Shown here: piece by piece, positions 24,300-31,006 of the stretch | Numbering within the stretch: position 1 is the stretch's first letter | Layout: each line of letters opens with the position of its first letter | Assembly (NCBI GenBank): GCA_051875715.1 | Contig: JBJEHD010000089.1 | Coordinates: 1 to 34,116 of the forward strand | Direction: 5' to 3' | DNA length: 34,116 bases | DNA from: DYCT01 sp051875715 | GTDB taxonomy: Bacteria > Bacteroidota > Bacteroidia > Bacteroidales > Bacteroidaceae | Notes under the pieces: generated by a model | What the model was told of the DNA's origin: nothing | Seen by the model: only the letters and a program-made list of their open reading frames with translations | Database searches by the model: none | Translations under genes and position numbers: made by a program

Positions 24300-25736
24300 T
24301 TATTTTCCTTTTCGGTTGTATCCTATCTGAGTGCGCACGCAGCGGAATCCGATGTACGAACGTCCCACGTTCTGGTATTCGTAGGTCCGCGCGTCCGAAC
24401 GGATGAAGGCGGCCACGTCTTTCCACGAACCTCCGCGCACCGTCTTGCGTTTCATCACGTAGGGGTCTTCGCGGGCCGCGTTGTAGGTCAGGTCGGGGTT
24501 GATGTCGTTCATGGCACGCACGCCAGCCTCGGTATAGACGGTAGATGTCCATTCGGCCACGTTTCCGGCCATGTCATACAGGCCGTTGGCATTGGGTGCG
24601 TAGGCTCCCACGCGGGTCGTAATCAAGTTGCCGTCCTGCGTGTAGTCGCCCTTGTCGGGCTTGAAGTTGCCGTAGAAGCAGCCCTTGTCGGACTTGGTGG
24701 CCTGTTCCTTCCAGGGGTAGATGCCACCGTCGGCACCGCGAGCCGCGTATTCCCATTCCACCTCCGAGGGCAGGCGGTAGCGCTGCACGAAGCGCGACGG
24801 CCCGCGCATGCCGCCCAGCAGGTAGTTGGTGCGCCATACGCAGAACGCATTGGCTTGTTCCCAACTGACACCCACCACGGGATAGTCGTTGTAGGTGGGG
24901 TGCGAGAAGTAGAGTTTCATGTACGGTTCGTTGTAGGCGTTTTGGAAATCGTTCACCCAACAGGTCGTGTCGGGATAGATGTTGACGATGTAGCTGTTCT
25001 GGAAATCGTACAGGCTCGACAAGGGTCGCACGATGGTTTCGCTGACGATGCGTCCGTCCTCGTCCACGTAGGCCGTATCCTTCGAGATGAGCACCACCTC
25101 GTCCGAATTGATGCGCACGTCGGTGTTGAGGTTTCGCTGGGCGGCGTCCAGGCGGTTCTTGCGCAGGGCGGCCTGCGTCTGGTCGAAGAATTCGTAGAAG
25201 TAGTTCATCTGGTCGGCATCCAGCATCTTGTAGCCCTCCACGGGATGCATTCGGTTGACGCTTTCGATGGCCAGTTGCTCGTCCTCGGTGGCTTTCTTCC
25301 AGGGGATGGGCTTGTTCCAGTTCAGGTGCGGCTTCACCGGGTTTCCTTCGCGGTCTTCTTCTATCTTATAGAGTTCGTTGCCGCCGTAGGCCGGGTCGGC
25401 CAAGCGTTCGCGGATGATGGAGTCGCGCACCCAGAACACGAACTGCTTGTACTTGGAGTTGGTCACCTCCGTTTCATCCATCCAGAATGCTTCGACCGAC
25501 ACCTCCTTCGTCGGCACGTTCGTGCCCCAGAGGCTGTCGGGCTGTTCGGGTCCGATTTTCAGCGACCCGCGCTTCACCAGCACCATGCCGTAGGGGGCCG
25601 GTTCGTTCCATGCCACGGCCGGCACGCCTGTCAGTTCGCCTCCCGTCGAAGCGCCTCCGGCAGGGCCCATGCAGGCGGTTGCCAACGATGCCAAGGCCGC
25701 TCCGGCCAGCACTCGTCCTATTGTTCTTTTGCTCAT
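24300..25736 (-). CDS. gldK: Type IX secretion system lipoprotein GldK/PorK
   Basis: GldK/PorK is an outer-membrane lipoprotein that forms the periplasmic ring with GldN. The 478-residue protein has a lipoprotein signal ending SLATAC with lipid-anchor C22. An FGE/SUMF1-like domain follows: FWMDETEVTNSKYKQFVFWV, PVVGVSWEQANAFCVWR, YRLPSEVEWEYAARG, GLYDMAGNVAEWTS and VRGGSWKD, ending YIGFRCVRTQIG. This domain is structural, not catalytic, in GldK. The ATG overlaps the porP stop by 4 bp (ATGA), giving the porP-gldK-L-M-N order of Porphyromonas. It shares its fold with the DGR target protein further right, but no variable repeat is seen here. Confidence 0.95.
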   Translation of the reverse strand: MSKRTIGRVLAGAALASLATACMGPAGGASTGGELTGVPAVAWNEPAPYGMVLVKRGSLKIGPEQPDSLWGTNVPTKEVSVEAFWMDETEVTNSKYKQFVFWVRDSIIRERLADPAYGGNELYKIEEDREGNPVKPHLNWNKPIPWKKATEDEQLAIESVNRMHPVEGYKMLDADQMNYFYEFFDQTQAALRKNRLDAAQRNLNTDVRINSDEVVLISKDTAYVDEDGRIVSETIVRPLSSLYDFQNSYIVNIYPDTTCWVNDFQNAYNEPYMKLYFSHPTYNDYPVVGVSWEQANAFCVWRTNYLLGGMRGPSRFVQRYRLPSEVEWEYAARGADGGIYPWKEQATKSDKGCFYGNFKPDKGDYTQDGNLITTRVGAYAPNANGLYDMAGNVAEWTSTVYTEAGVRAMNDINPDLTYNAAREDPYVMKRKTVRGGSWKDVAAFIRSDARTYEYQNVGRSYIGFRCVRTQIGYNRKGK

Positions 25737-26683
25737 AATATGCGTATACTCTTATGTTTGTTTTTACTCTTTCCCATAAAGCTCAAGTCCAAGGCGTAGT
25801 TCACGTAGATGTCGTGGCTGCCACTGACGGCCCCGATTTTCGACGTAAAGATGTTGTAGGCATACCCCACGCTCACGTCTTTCAGTTGCGCCCCCAGCAA
25901 CACGGCCACCGACACGCCCGGGCTGTAGGTCAGTCCGCCGTAGTAGGTCCGTCCGTGCCAGGTGTAGAGCACGCGGCCCGTCAGGTCGGCTTTGAAGGCC
26001 ACCCCGTCGGTCTTGAGCAACACCGACGGCTGTATTTCCAACAACGAATTTTTCGTCTTTATATTGCCTGCCGCCGTAAAATAAAACGTAGGCGACACGC
26101 TCATTTCGTTGCTCTCGCCCCAGCGTACCGTCGGCGCGGTCAGGTGGCTCACCGACAGGCCGGCGTAGAAATAGCGGTGCGTGTAGAAGAGGCCCGCGCC
26201 CAGGTCGAGTCCCGTCCCGCTCACCTCCGCCGTCGGGAAGGCCGGGTCGCTCGCGGCGTTGTCCGCCTCGCCCAGGTCGATGTTCTTCGGGTCGAAGGCG
26301 ATGCTCAGGCCGCCCACCTGAAGGCCGATGCCGAGCATTCCGCCCGCCAGGCGCACCTTGGCCGAATACTGCGCCCAGAAGCGCTGGTTGCGCAGCAGAC
26401 CGAGGGTTTCGTTGAAGAAACCGGCCCCCACGCCATGACGCATCCCGAGGCCCTTGAAGGCCATGTCGGCCCCCACGCACATCGAGCGCGGCGCACGCTC
26501 GAAGCCGGCCAGTTGCAGCGCAAACGAACCATAGATGTTCAGCCGGTCTTTCTGCCCGGCATAAGCCGGGTTGTAAAAACCGTTGAGGGCGAAATAGTTC
26601 GTGAATTCCACGTCGTATTGCGCCCACGCCGCCGTGCTGCACAGCAGCAGACAAACGGCCCAAACACCTTTCCATCGTTTCAT
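25733..26683 (-). CDS. porP: PorP/SprF family type IX secretion outer-membrane protein
   Basis: PorP/SprF proteins are outer-membrane barrels needed for secretion or attachment of type IX substrates. The 316-residue protein has a signal peptide (MKRWKGVWAVCLLLCSTAAWAQ), then the family start YDVEFTNYFALNGFYNPAYAG, followed by barrel strands (e.g. VGGLSIAFDPKNI, YFYAGLSVSHLTAP, YYGGLTYSPGVSVAVLLGAQL, VSVGYAYNIFTSKIG). It ends with a short basic tail. An upstream in-frame ATG at 26773 would place the promoter inside the gene, so I chose the ATG at 26683, which starts the signal peptide. It is the first gene of the porP-gldKLMN run and overlaps gldK by 4 bp. Confidence 0.93.
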   Translation of the reverse strand: MKRWKGVWAVCLLLCSTAAWAQYDVEFTNYFALNGFYNPAYAGQKDRLNIYGSFALQLAGFERAPRSMCVGADMAFKGLGMRHGVGAGFFNETLGLLRNQRFWAQYSAKVRLAGGMLGIGLQVGGLSIAFDPKNIDLGEADNAASDPAFPTAEVSGTGLDLGAGLFYTHRYFYAGLSVSHLTAPTVRWGESNEMSVSPTFYFTAAGNIKTKNSLLEIQPSVLLKTDGVAFKADLTGRVLYTWHGRTYYGGLTYSPGVSVAVLLGAQLKDVSVGYAYNIFTSKIGAVSGSHDIYVNYALDLSFMGKSKNKHKSIRIL

Positions 26684-26750
26684 CTCTTTCCTAAACTGAT
26701 TTTCGGGTCGGATATTGTGCGTCCGGTACACGTTTCGGCACAATCCGCCG

Positions 26751-26758
26751 CAAATATA
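26751..26758 (-). promoter_or_regulatory. Promoter -7 element of the porP-gldKLMN run
   Basis: TATATTTG on the minus strand matches TAnnTTTG, 67 nt before the porP ATG. The region where a -33 box would lie is occupied by an inverted repeat, so a regulator may act here. Confidence 0.6.
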
Positions 26759-26765
26759 CGGCTTT

Positions 26766-26806
26766 GCGGACAAGAAGCCGCATCATTCGGGCCGTTTCTT
26801 GTCCGC
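26766..26806. promoter_or_regulatory. 11-bp perfect inverted repeat upstream of porP
   Basis: Arms GCGGACAAGAA (26766-26776) and TTCTTGTCCGC (26796-26806) flank a 19-nt spacer. The left arm ends 7 bp upstream of the porP -7 element and the right arm lies 36 bp after the stop of the 601-residue gene. It could be an operator over the -33 region or a terminator stem without a T-run for the upstream gene. Confidence 0.65.
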
Positions 26807-26842
26807 ATTGATCTCCGAAGAAGCCTTCCCGCCTTCCGCCCA

Positions 26843-28648
26843 TCAGAAGTCACCGGGGCCGTAGAGGCCGAAGTTGGGATCCTTCTCGGGCTGCCACGTG
26901 CGCACCTTGATGAGGGGCCGCTCGGGGTCGTTGATGTCCACCATCAGGAAGAGGTAGCCCTTGTCGGCATAGTTGGTCGAATAGTAGTCCTGGGCTATCT
27001 GGATGGCGTAGAGTTCGCCGCCCTGCGACATCTTGTAGACATCGTTGTTGGCAAAGCGGATGTTGATGAACTCGTTGTTGTCGAAGCAGCGTTGCAGGTT
27101 GCGCAGGTATTCGTCCTTCGTGTAGCGGTTTCGGCGCAGGATTTCGTTGCTGACGAACCGATCGCCGTCGCCCGGCACGCGCTGCATCACCTTGGCCACG
27201 CTGCCGACGATGATGACGGCGTTGTCGTCGAAGATGGACTTGATGTAGTCGCGGCGTTCGAGGGCGTAGGCGGTTTTGTAGTTCTCGAGGAAGTTCATCA
27301 CGGCCACGCGGGCCGTTTCGCTCCACACGCCGTTGCACAGGATGTCGTCCGTCGCCGTGTTGCCCAGGCCGAAGGTGAGGTTGTCTATCTGGCCCTCCTC
27401 GTCGAACGAGAACACCACGTCCTCGACGAACGACTTGCGCACGCCGCGTTCGAACGAGAAGGCCATCTGCACGCCGCGCCCCATCACGTAGTGGCCGTTG
27501 CGGTAGAAGGTGTACGACGGGGTGCCTACCAGCCGCGCCTTGCCGTAGCGCACCAGGCGGGCGTAGATGTCCCATCCGTTGGCGGTGAACAGCGGGCGAA
27601 CCGAGTCGTAGTCCTTGCGTTGGATGGCCGCCACCACCTTTTCCACCTTGCTCCGGTAGCGGGCGTTGTCCGTCACGGCCGCCGGGGCCTGGCGCCGGTC
27701 GGCCGACACCGAGGTGAACGATTCGTTCAGGACGGCTGCGGCCGGTTCGGCCGCCGAAACCGTGGTCTTCACCCGGGCATACGCGCTGCGCATGGGGGTC
27801 GAGGTCACCACGCCCATCACCGACTCGATTTCGCGGTCGAGGCGCGACTGCCCACGGTATTCGAACTCATACTTCAGTTGGATGTGGTCGGCCTGATAGC
27901 CGGGCGAGAGTTCGAGCACGCCCCGCCCGTCCTTGGCGCTGTAGATGTTGCTCCAACCCTGACCGTCGAAGTAGGTGTAGTCCACGCTGCCCACGGGCTT
28001 GCCTCCGTAGGTCACGAGCAGTTCGATGTCGTCGCCCTCGCGCCCCACCACGGTGGCCTTCAGGTCGTCGAACACGGCCTTCATCCGTTCGGGAATCCAC
28101 GACACCAGCAGGTGCTCCGTTCCCCCGTTGTCGGTGTACTTCACCTCGTTGGGGTACTGCAGCGACTTGAGCAGGGTCAGCGCCCAATAATACTGGCGCA
28201 AGGCGTCGTCCACCTTGCCCTTGCGTTCGGCCTGGTCGGCCATGGCCACCAAGTCCTTGATTTTGGCGATACGCGAGGCGAATATCTTCTGGATTTCCGA
28301 CTTCAGAATCCAGCGGCCCACACAGGCGTCGGGCTCGTTGGACAGGATGATGCGCTCGGTGTTGGTCAGCGTGGCCTGGGAGTAGGTCTTGGCCGAGGCG
28401 GCAAACTGCGACACGTCCTCCACCTCGTCGTTTCGCACCGTCTGGCTGTCGTTCGCCTCCGTGGTGGACGAAACGCCCACCACGATTTTGCTGATGAGCG
28501 CGGCCAGCGCATTGTTGTCGGCCTCCTCGATGGAGTGGCCGTATCCTTCGCCCCACACATACCGGGGACTGTTCTGTACTTGTTCCCATTTTTGGGCCGA
28601 TGCCCCGAGGCTCACGGCCAATAGCAGAAGAAAGAGGATTCTTTTCAT
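26843..28648 (-). CDS. Secreted protein of unknown function, LPP20-like N-terminus
   Basis: I do not recognise a characterised family for the whole 601-residue protein. It has a signal peptide (MKRILFLLLLAVSLGASA, then Q) with no lipobox cysteine. The next stretch, YVWGEGYGHSIEEADNNALA, resembles the G-x-G...EA..NAL pattern of LPP20/FlgT-N domains. A middle beta-rich part (about 200-300) follows. Two stretches look alike (about 335-440, VEKVVAAIQRKDYDSVRPLF, and about 455-570, NFLENYKTAYALERRDYIKSIF); each pairs a helix with a later FANN/VFSF strand pattern, perhaps a duplicated NTF2-like unit. The frame is open to 28987, but the ATG at 28648 starts the signal peptide and follows a promoter. 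It precedes porP. Confidence 0.8.
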   Translation of the reverse strand: MKRILFLLLLAVSLGASAQKWEQVQNSPRYVWGEGYGHSIEEADNNALAALISKIVVGVSSTTEANDSQTVRNDEVEDVSQFAASAKTYSQATLTNTERIILSNEPDACVGRWILKSEIQKIFASRIAKIKDLVAMADQAERKGKVDDALRQYYWALTLLKSLQYPNEVKYTDNGGTEHLLVSWIPERMKAVFDDLKATVVGREGDDIELLVTYGGKPVGSVDYTYFDGQGWSNIYSAKDGRGVLELSPGYQADHIQLKYEFEYRGQSRLDREIESVMGVVTSTPMRSAYARVKTTVSAAEPAAAVLNESFTSVSADRRQAPAAVTDNARYRSKVEKVVAAIQRKDYDSVRPLFTANGWDIYARLVRYGKARLVGTPSYTFYRNGHYVMGRGVQMAFSFERGVRKSFVEDVVFSFDEEGQIDNLTFGLGNTATDDILCNGVWSETARVAVMNFLENYKTAYALERRDYIKSIFDDNAVIIVGSVAKVMQRVPGDGDRFVSNEILRRNRYTKDEYLRNLQRCFDNNEFINIRFANNDVYKMSQGGELYAIQIAQDYYSTNYADKGYLFLMVDINDPERPLIKVRTWQPEKDPNFGLYGPGDF

Positions 28649-28679
28649 TGTTTTCTTTTGTGCGATTTTTTCTTGCGTG

Positions 28680-28687
28680 CAAAGATA
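28680..28687 (-). promoter_or_regulatory. Promoter -7 element of the 601-residue secreted protein gene
   Basis: TATCTTTG on the minus strand matches TAnnTTTG, 31 nt before the ATG at 28648. Confidence 0.6.
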
Positions 28688-28981
28688 CCTTTTTTCATCC
28701 CTTTCCCACCCATAACCGCCCCACTTTTCTGCATCTTCCGCTTTTTTTCGGCCATCAAGGCCCCTATCCCCCCAAAGCGGTGTCGCACCTACGGCGCTCT
28801 CTCCCTTTTTGACATCCCTTTTAACGGCCCTTACGGACCGCCCTGTTAGGTGCCGGGCCTTCAGCCCTTCATGCCATTGGCCTTGCCACGCTTGCGACAA
28901 CAAATGTTGCTGTCCTAACGCAAACAACCGTTTTTGAGATAAAAGGACACAGGCTTGAAACCAAAACAATGTCTGCAATGC
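28688..28981. other. Non-coding stretch between the secreted protein gene and the DGR
   Basis: No supported gene lies here. The part from about 28775 to 28880 is GC-rich and includes CACCTA at 28790-28795 and its complement TAGGTG at 28845-28850 as the ends of an inverted repeat, suggesting a structured RNA or a dispersed intergenic repeat. The remainder, to 28981, shows nothing I can name. Confidence 0.4.
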
Positions 28982-29011
28982 TTGCAACTTAAAGCATTAC
29001 TTATATATTTG
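28982..29011 (+). promoter_or_regulatory. Plus-strand Bacteroidetes promoter pointing into the DGR template repeat
   Basis: TTG (28982-28984) and TATATTTG (29004-29011) are 19 bp apart, one of the best -33/-7 matches in the window. Transcription would run rightward through a 28-codon ORF and then antisense to the TR and the reverse transcriptase gene. Confidence 0.6.
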
Positions 29012-29039
29012 CGGCGAGATGATTTAAATCGCAATCATT

Positions 29040-29126
29040 ATGGAGGATATCTCATCGCTGTCTGATGTGCGAGCCCAAAGCAAGAAAGAGGCACGGATGT
29101 TCGGACAAAACCGTTTGTCCTACTAA
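29040..29126 (+). CDS. Small ORF, 28 codons, possibly the 5' remnant of a gene
   Basis: An ATG 28 nt after the promoter -7 element opens MEDISSLSDVRAQSKKEA..., 28 residues, ending in TAA at 29124-29126. It is charged and protein-like, has no recognised homology, and looks like the beginning of a cytoplasmic protein. A GGACAAA/TTTGTCC hairpin (29103-29120) overlaps its end. It may be a leader peptide, a gene cut off when the DGR arrived, or chance. Confidence 0.35.
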   Translation: MEDISSLSDVRAQSKKEARMFGQNRLSY

Positions 29127-29187
29127 TCCATGCCTCGACGGCTGCACGCTACCACGTGTACAACCCGGTTTCGAATGCGCCCATTCG
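29103..29187. other. Two small stem-loops downstream of the DGR template repeat
   Basis: GGACAAA-ACCG-TTTGTCC lies at 29103-29120 (7-bp stem, 4-nt loop) and CGAATG-CGCC-CATTCG at 29172-29187 (6-bp stem, 4-nt loop). Read from the minus strand they follow the TR and could end or stabilise the TR transcript. Neither has a T-run. Confidence 0.4.
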
Positions 29188-29256
29188 GGCACATTCAAGA
29201 TGACAATCTGTTTAAAACCCACTCCCGCGAGCATCCACTCGCCATGACGTTCTAAG

Positions 29257-29388
29257 CTCGGAGAGGCACAAGCGCAGCCCGAGGTTGTTGTTCCTGTTGT
29301 CGGGCGTGTTGTTGTTCCGATTCGACGAGCGGCAGTTCCTGGCATCGTTGTTCCAGCTGCCACCACGGTTCACGCGGTTAGACCCGCT
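29257..29388 (-). repeat. DGR template repeat (TR)
   Basis: The sense strand reads AGCGGGTCTAACCGCGTGAA... and translates in the VR frame with Asn (AAC/AAT) at nearly every variable codon: SGSNRVNRGGSWNND..., ...NRNNNTPDNRNNNLG. It has 34 adenines, 19 of which are changed in VR. The last 28 bp (29257-29284), with a single adenine, are identical to VR and would serve as the IMH-type initiation region. Its 5' 19 bp (29370-29388) are the last codons of the reverse transcriptase gene, including its stop. Homology stops sharply at both ends. Confidence 0.97.
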
Positions 29389-30389
29389 CCACGACTGCCA
29401 CCTTGTTGCCCCAGACAGGCCGCCCGAAACGACCGACTTTCTGCATGTCGGGCAAAAGAGAGCAACGGCAAGATGTGCTCGGCATACTGTTCCTCCGTCC
29501 ATCTGTCTTCGGCCAACAACCTTCCGTAGTTCAACAGTTTGCTGCGAAACCGTTTCTTGCTTCTGCCCGAAAGTTTGCAGTGAAAAGGCAGGACTCTGTA
29601 GCCCAAAAACAATTGCCCATCCTTCGAACGCCTGTATATGGGTGGTTTGAACTGTACCTGCAGGAAGTCTGCTGCATAACGCTCCATCTGCCGCACACAT
29701 TGCCGCAACGCCGCCTTGTCATTTCCTGCGATGAAGATGTCGTCCATATACCTTATATAAAGGGGGGCTCCCCATTCCTCCTTGGCCTTATGGTCCAACG
29801 CCGAAAGGTATGCGTTGGCAAAATATTGGCTGGTGAGATTCCCTATCGGCAGGCCTCTGCCGTTCGTCACACAATAGCTCCCGATTATCTTATCGAACAA
29901 CGCCAGCAACTGCTTGTCCTTGAAAATTTGCCGCAACACCTGCCGCAGCACATCGTGTTCGATGGAATCGTAATACTTTCGTATGTCCAACTTCACCGTG
30001 TATTCGTAGCGCGACATGGCCTCGACGGCCTTTTCCAACGCCGCATACACGCCTTTCCCCTTCCGGGTGGCATAGGTGGTGTCAATCAACTTCCTGTCGA
30101 AGTAAGCATGACATACATTCATGACGGCATGCTGCAATATCCGTTCGCGAAACGGGGCCGCACAGATGATGCGTTCTTTTGGGTCGTGTATGGTGAAATA
30201 GCGATAATCGCCCAACGAGATGCTGCCGTCCATCAATTCGCGCTGCATGGCATGGATGTTGTCGTCGAAGTGCGCCGCAAATGTCCGTACTTCGTGTTTC
30301 CGCTGTTTGCCTCTGCAGGCTTTGTGGTAGGCCAGGTACAGGTTTTCAAGGCTTGCTATCTTCGGCATCAAGTTCCCCTCCCTTTTCAT
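29370..30389 (-). CDS. DGR reverse transcriptase
   Basis: This 339-residue reverse transcriptase would copy the TR RNA with errors at adenines. It has the DGR-type start MKREGNLMPKIASLENLYLA, finger-region motifs (FTIHDPKERIICAAPFRERI), motif A VKLDIRKYYDSIEHD with D135, the DGR-characteristic GLPIGNLTSQYFANAYLSAL (179-198), and the catalytic YIRYMDDIFIA with D216 and D217. The C-terminal thumb (LGYRVLPFHCKLS) is short, without the maturase or endonuclease domains of group II introns. I chose the ATG at 30389 because it fits the family start; it overlaps the HRDC gene by 44 bp, and ATGs at 30416 and 30368 are alternatives. The last six codons and stop lie inside TR. Confidence 0.96.
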   Translation of the reverse strand: MKREGNLMPKIASLENLYLAYHKACRGKQRKHEVRTFAAHFDDNIHAMQRELMDGSISLGDYRYFTIHDPKERIICAAPFRERILQHAVMNVCHAYFDRKLIDTTYATRKGKGVYAALEKAVEAMSRYEYTVKLDIRKYYDSIEHDVLRQVLRQIFKDKQLLALFDKIIGSYCVTNGRGLPIGNLTSQYFANAYLSALDHKAKEEWGAPLYIRYMDDIFIAGNDKAALRQCVRQMERYAADFLQVQFKPPIYRRSKDGQLFLGYRVLPFHCKLSGRSKKRFRSKLLNYGRLLAEDRWTEEQYAEHILPLLSFARHAESRSFRAACLGQQGGSRGAGLTA

Positions 30390-30843
30390 CTTTCCCAAGC
30401 TGAAAGTGGGCGGCAAATGCCGCCCCGTATTTTTCCAGTTTCTTTTTCCCTATTCCCGGGATTCCCTGCATGGTGTGGAGGGTCAACTCAGGCAATTGGG
30501 CCATGTCCGCAAGTTCCGCATCCGTAAACACCGCATAGGCCGGGACGGCCTCATCATCGGCAATCTGCTTACGCAACTTGCGAAGCGACGAGAAGCGGTC
30601 GAACGCATTCGGGGCAAGCACCTCCTTGTAGTCCACCTTCGATGTTCCGCTTTTGCCGGTTTCGGCCACAACGGGTCGCCCTGTCAACATGTATGTAATG
30701 CAGAAAGTCCAGCAACTATTGCCATCCACCACGGCCAACTCTTTTTTGATGTCGATAATCTTATTGGCTCGCAGGAAATGATTCAGTTCTTCCACTTGAG
30801 CCTCGTCTGCCAGAATCGGGATACTGAATATTTTTATTTGCAT
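30346..30843 (-). CDS. HRDC-domain DGR accessory protein
   Basis: The 165-residue protein has an N-terminal domain (1-60, MQIKIFSIPILADEAQVEEL..., SCWTFCITYML) seen with DGRs and an HRDC nucleic-acid-binding domain at about 81-149. The HRDC part shows the RecQ/RNase D pattern FSSLRKLRKQIADDEAVPAY, VFTDAELADMAQL and MQGIPGIGKKKLEKYG. HRDC proteins are known DGR accessory factors that can take the place of Avd, which is absent here, so this one probably binds the TR RNA/cDNA with the reverse transcriptase. It overlaps the reverse transcriptase gene by 44 bp. It lies 163 nt after the target gene and has no visible promoter, so readthrough from the target promoter is likely. Confidence 0.88.
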   Translation of the reverse strand: MQIKIFSIPILADEAQVEELNHFLRANKIIDIKKELAVVDGNSCWTFCITYMLTGRPVVAETGKSGTSKVDYKEVLAPNAFDRFSSLRKLRKQIADDEAVPAYAVFTDAELADMAQLPELTLHTMQGIPGIGKKKLEKYGAAFAAHFQLGKDEKGGELDAEDSKP

Positions 30844-30861
30844 CTGTATTTATTTTTTTTG

Positions 30862-30892
30862 GGTGGTGGGAGGCAAAAAGCCTCCCACCACC
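30862..30892. other. 13-bp perfect stem-loop upstream of the HRDC gene
   Basis: Arms GGTGGTGGGAGGC (30862-30874) and GCCTCCCACCACC (30880-30892) enclose five bases. On the minus strand it ends 18 nt before the HRDC ATG and is followed by an A-run, not a T-run, so it is not a classic terminator for the DGR transcript. It may attenuate or protect mRNA, or be the structural element DGRs need downstream of VR. Confidence 0.7.
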
Positions 30893-30904
30893 ATTCCGCT
30901 GCTC

Positions 30905-30951
30905 GGAGAAGGCGTGTCGGGGCGCTCCGCTCGCCCCTCCTATCCTTCTCC
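30905..30951. other. Two-part stem-loop downstream of VR
   Basis: An outer 8-bp stem GGAGAAGG (30905-30912) / CCTTCTCC (30944-30951) encloses an inner 6-bp stem GGGGCG (30919-30924) / CGCCCC (30932-30937) with a 7-nt loop. It lies about 60 nt past the target stop codon. Described DGRs use a hairpin or cruciform downstream of VR for target recognition; this is a candidate. A 22-nt all-purine run on the sense strand (30956-30977) lies between it and VR. Confidence 0.6.
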
Positions 30952-31006
30952 TCGATTCTTTCTTTTTCTTTCTTTTTAGCTTAGAACTTCTTTCGGGAGT
31001 GGGTTT

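Noticed and set aside
29212..29700. A minus-strand open frame whose end reads as a second copy of the lectin-like C-terminus
   Set aside because: It is the TR read through in the VR frame plus shadow of the reverse transcriptase gene. The poly-Asn stretch reflects TR adenines, not a protein.
29370..30389. Group II intron or retron reverse transcriptase
   Set aside because: No maturase or endonuclease domain, no intron ends; GLPIGNLTSQ plus a TR/VR pair with adenine-only differences identify a DGR.
30862..30892. Rho-independent terminator after the DGR target
   Set aside because: On the minus strand the stem is followed by A's, and on the plus strand the T-run precedes it, so it lacks the terminator layout.
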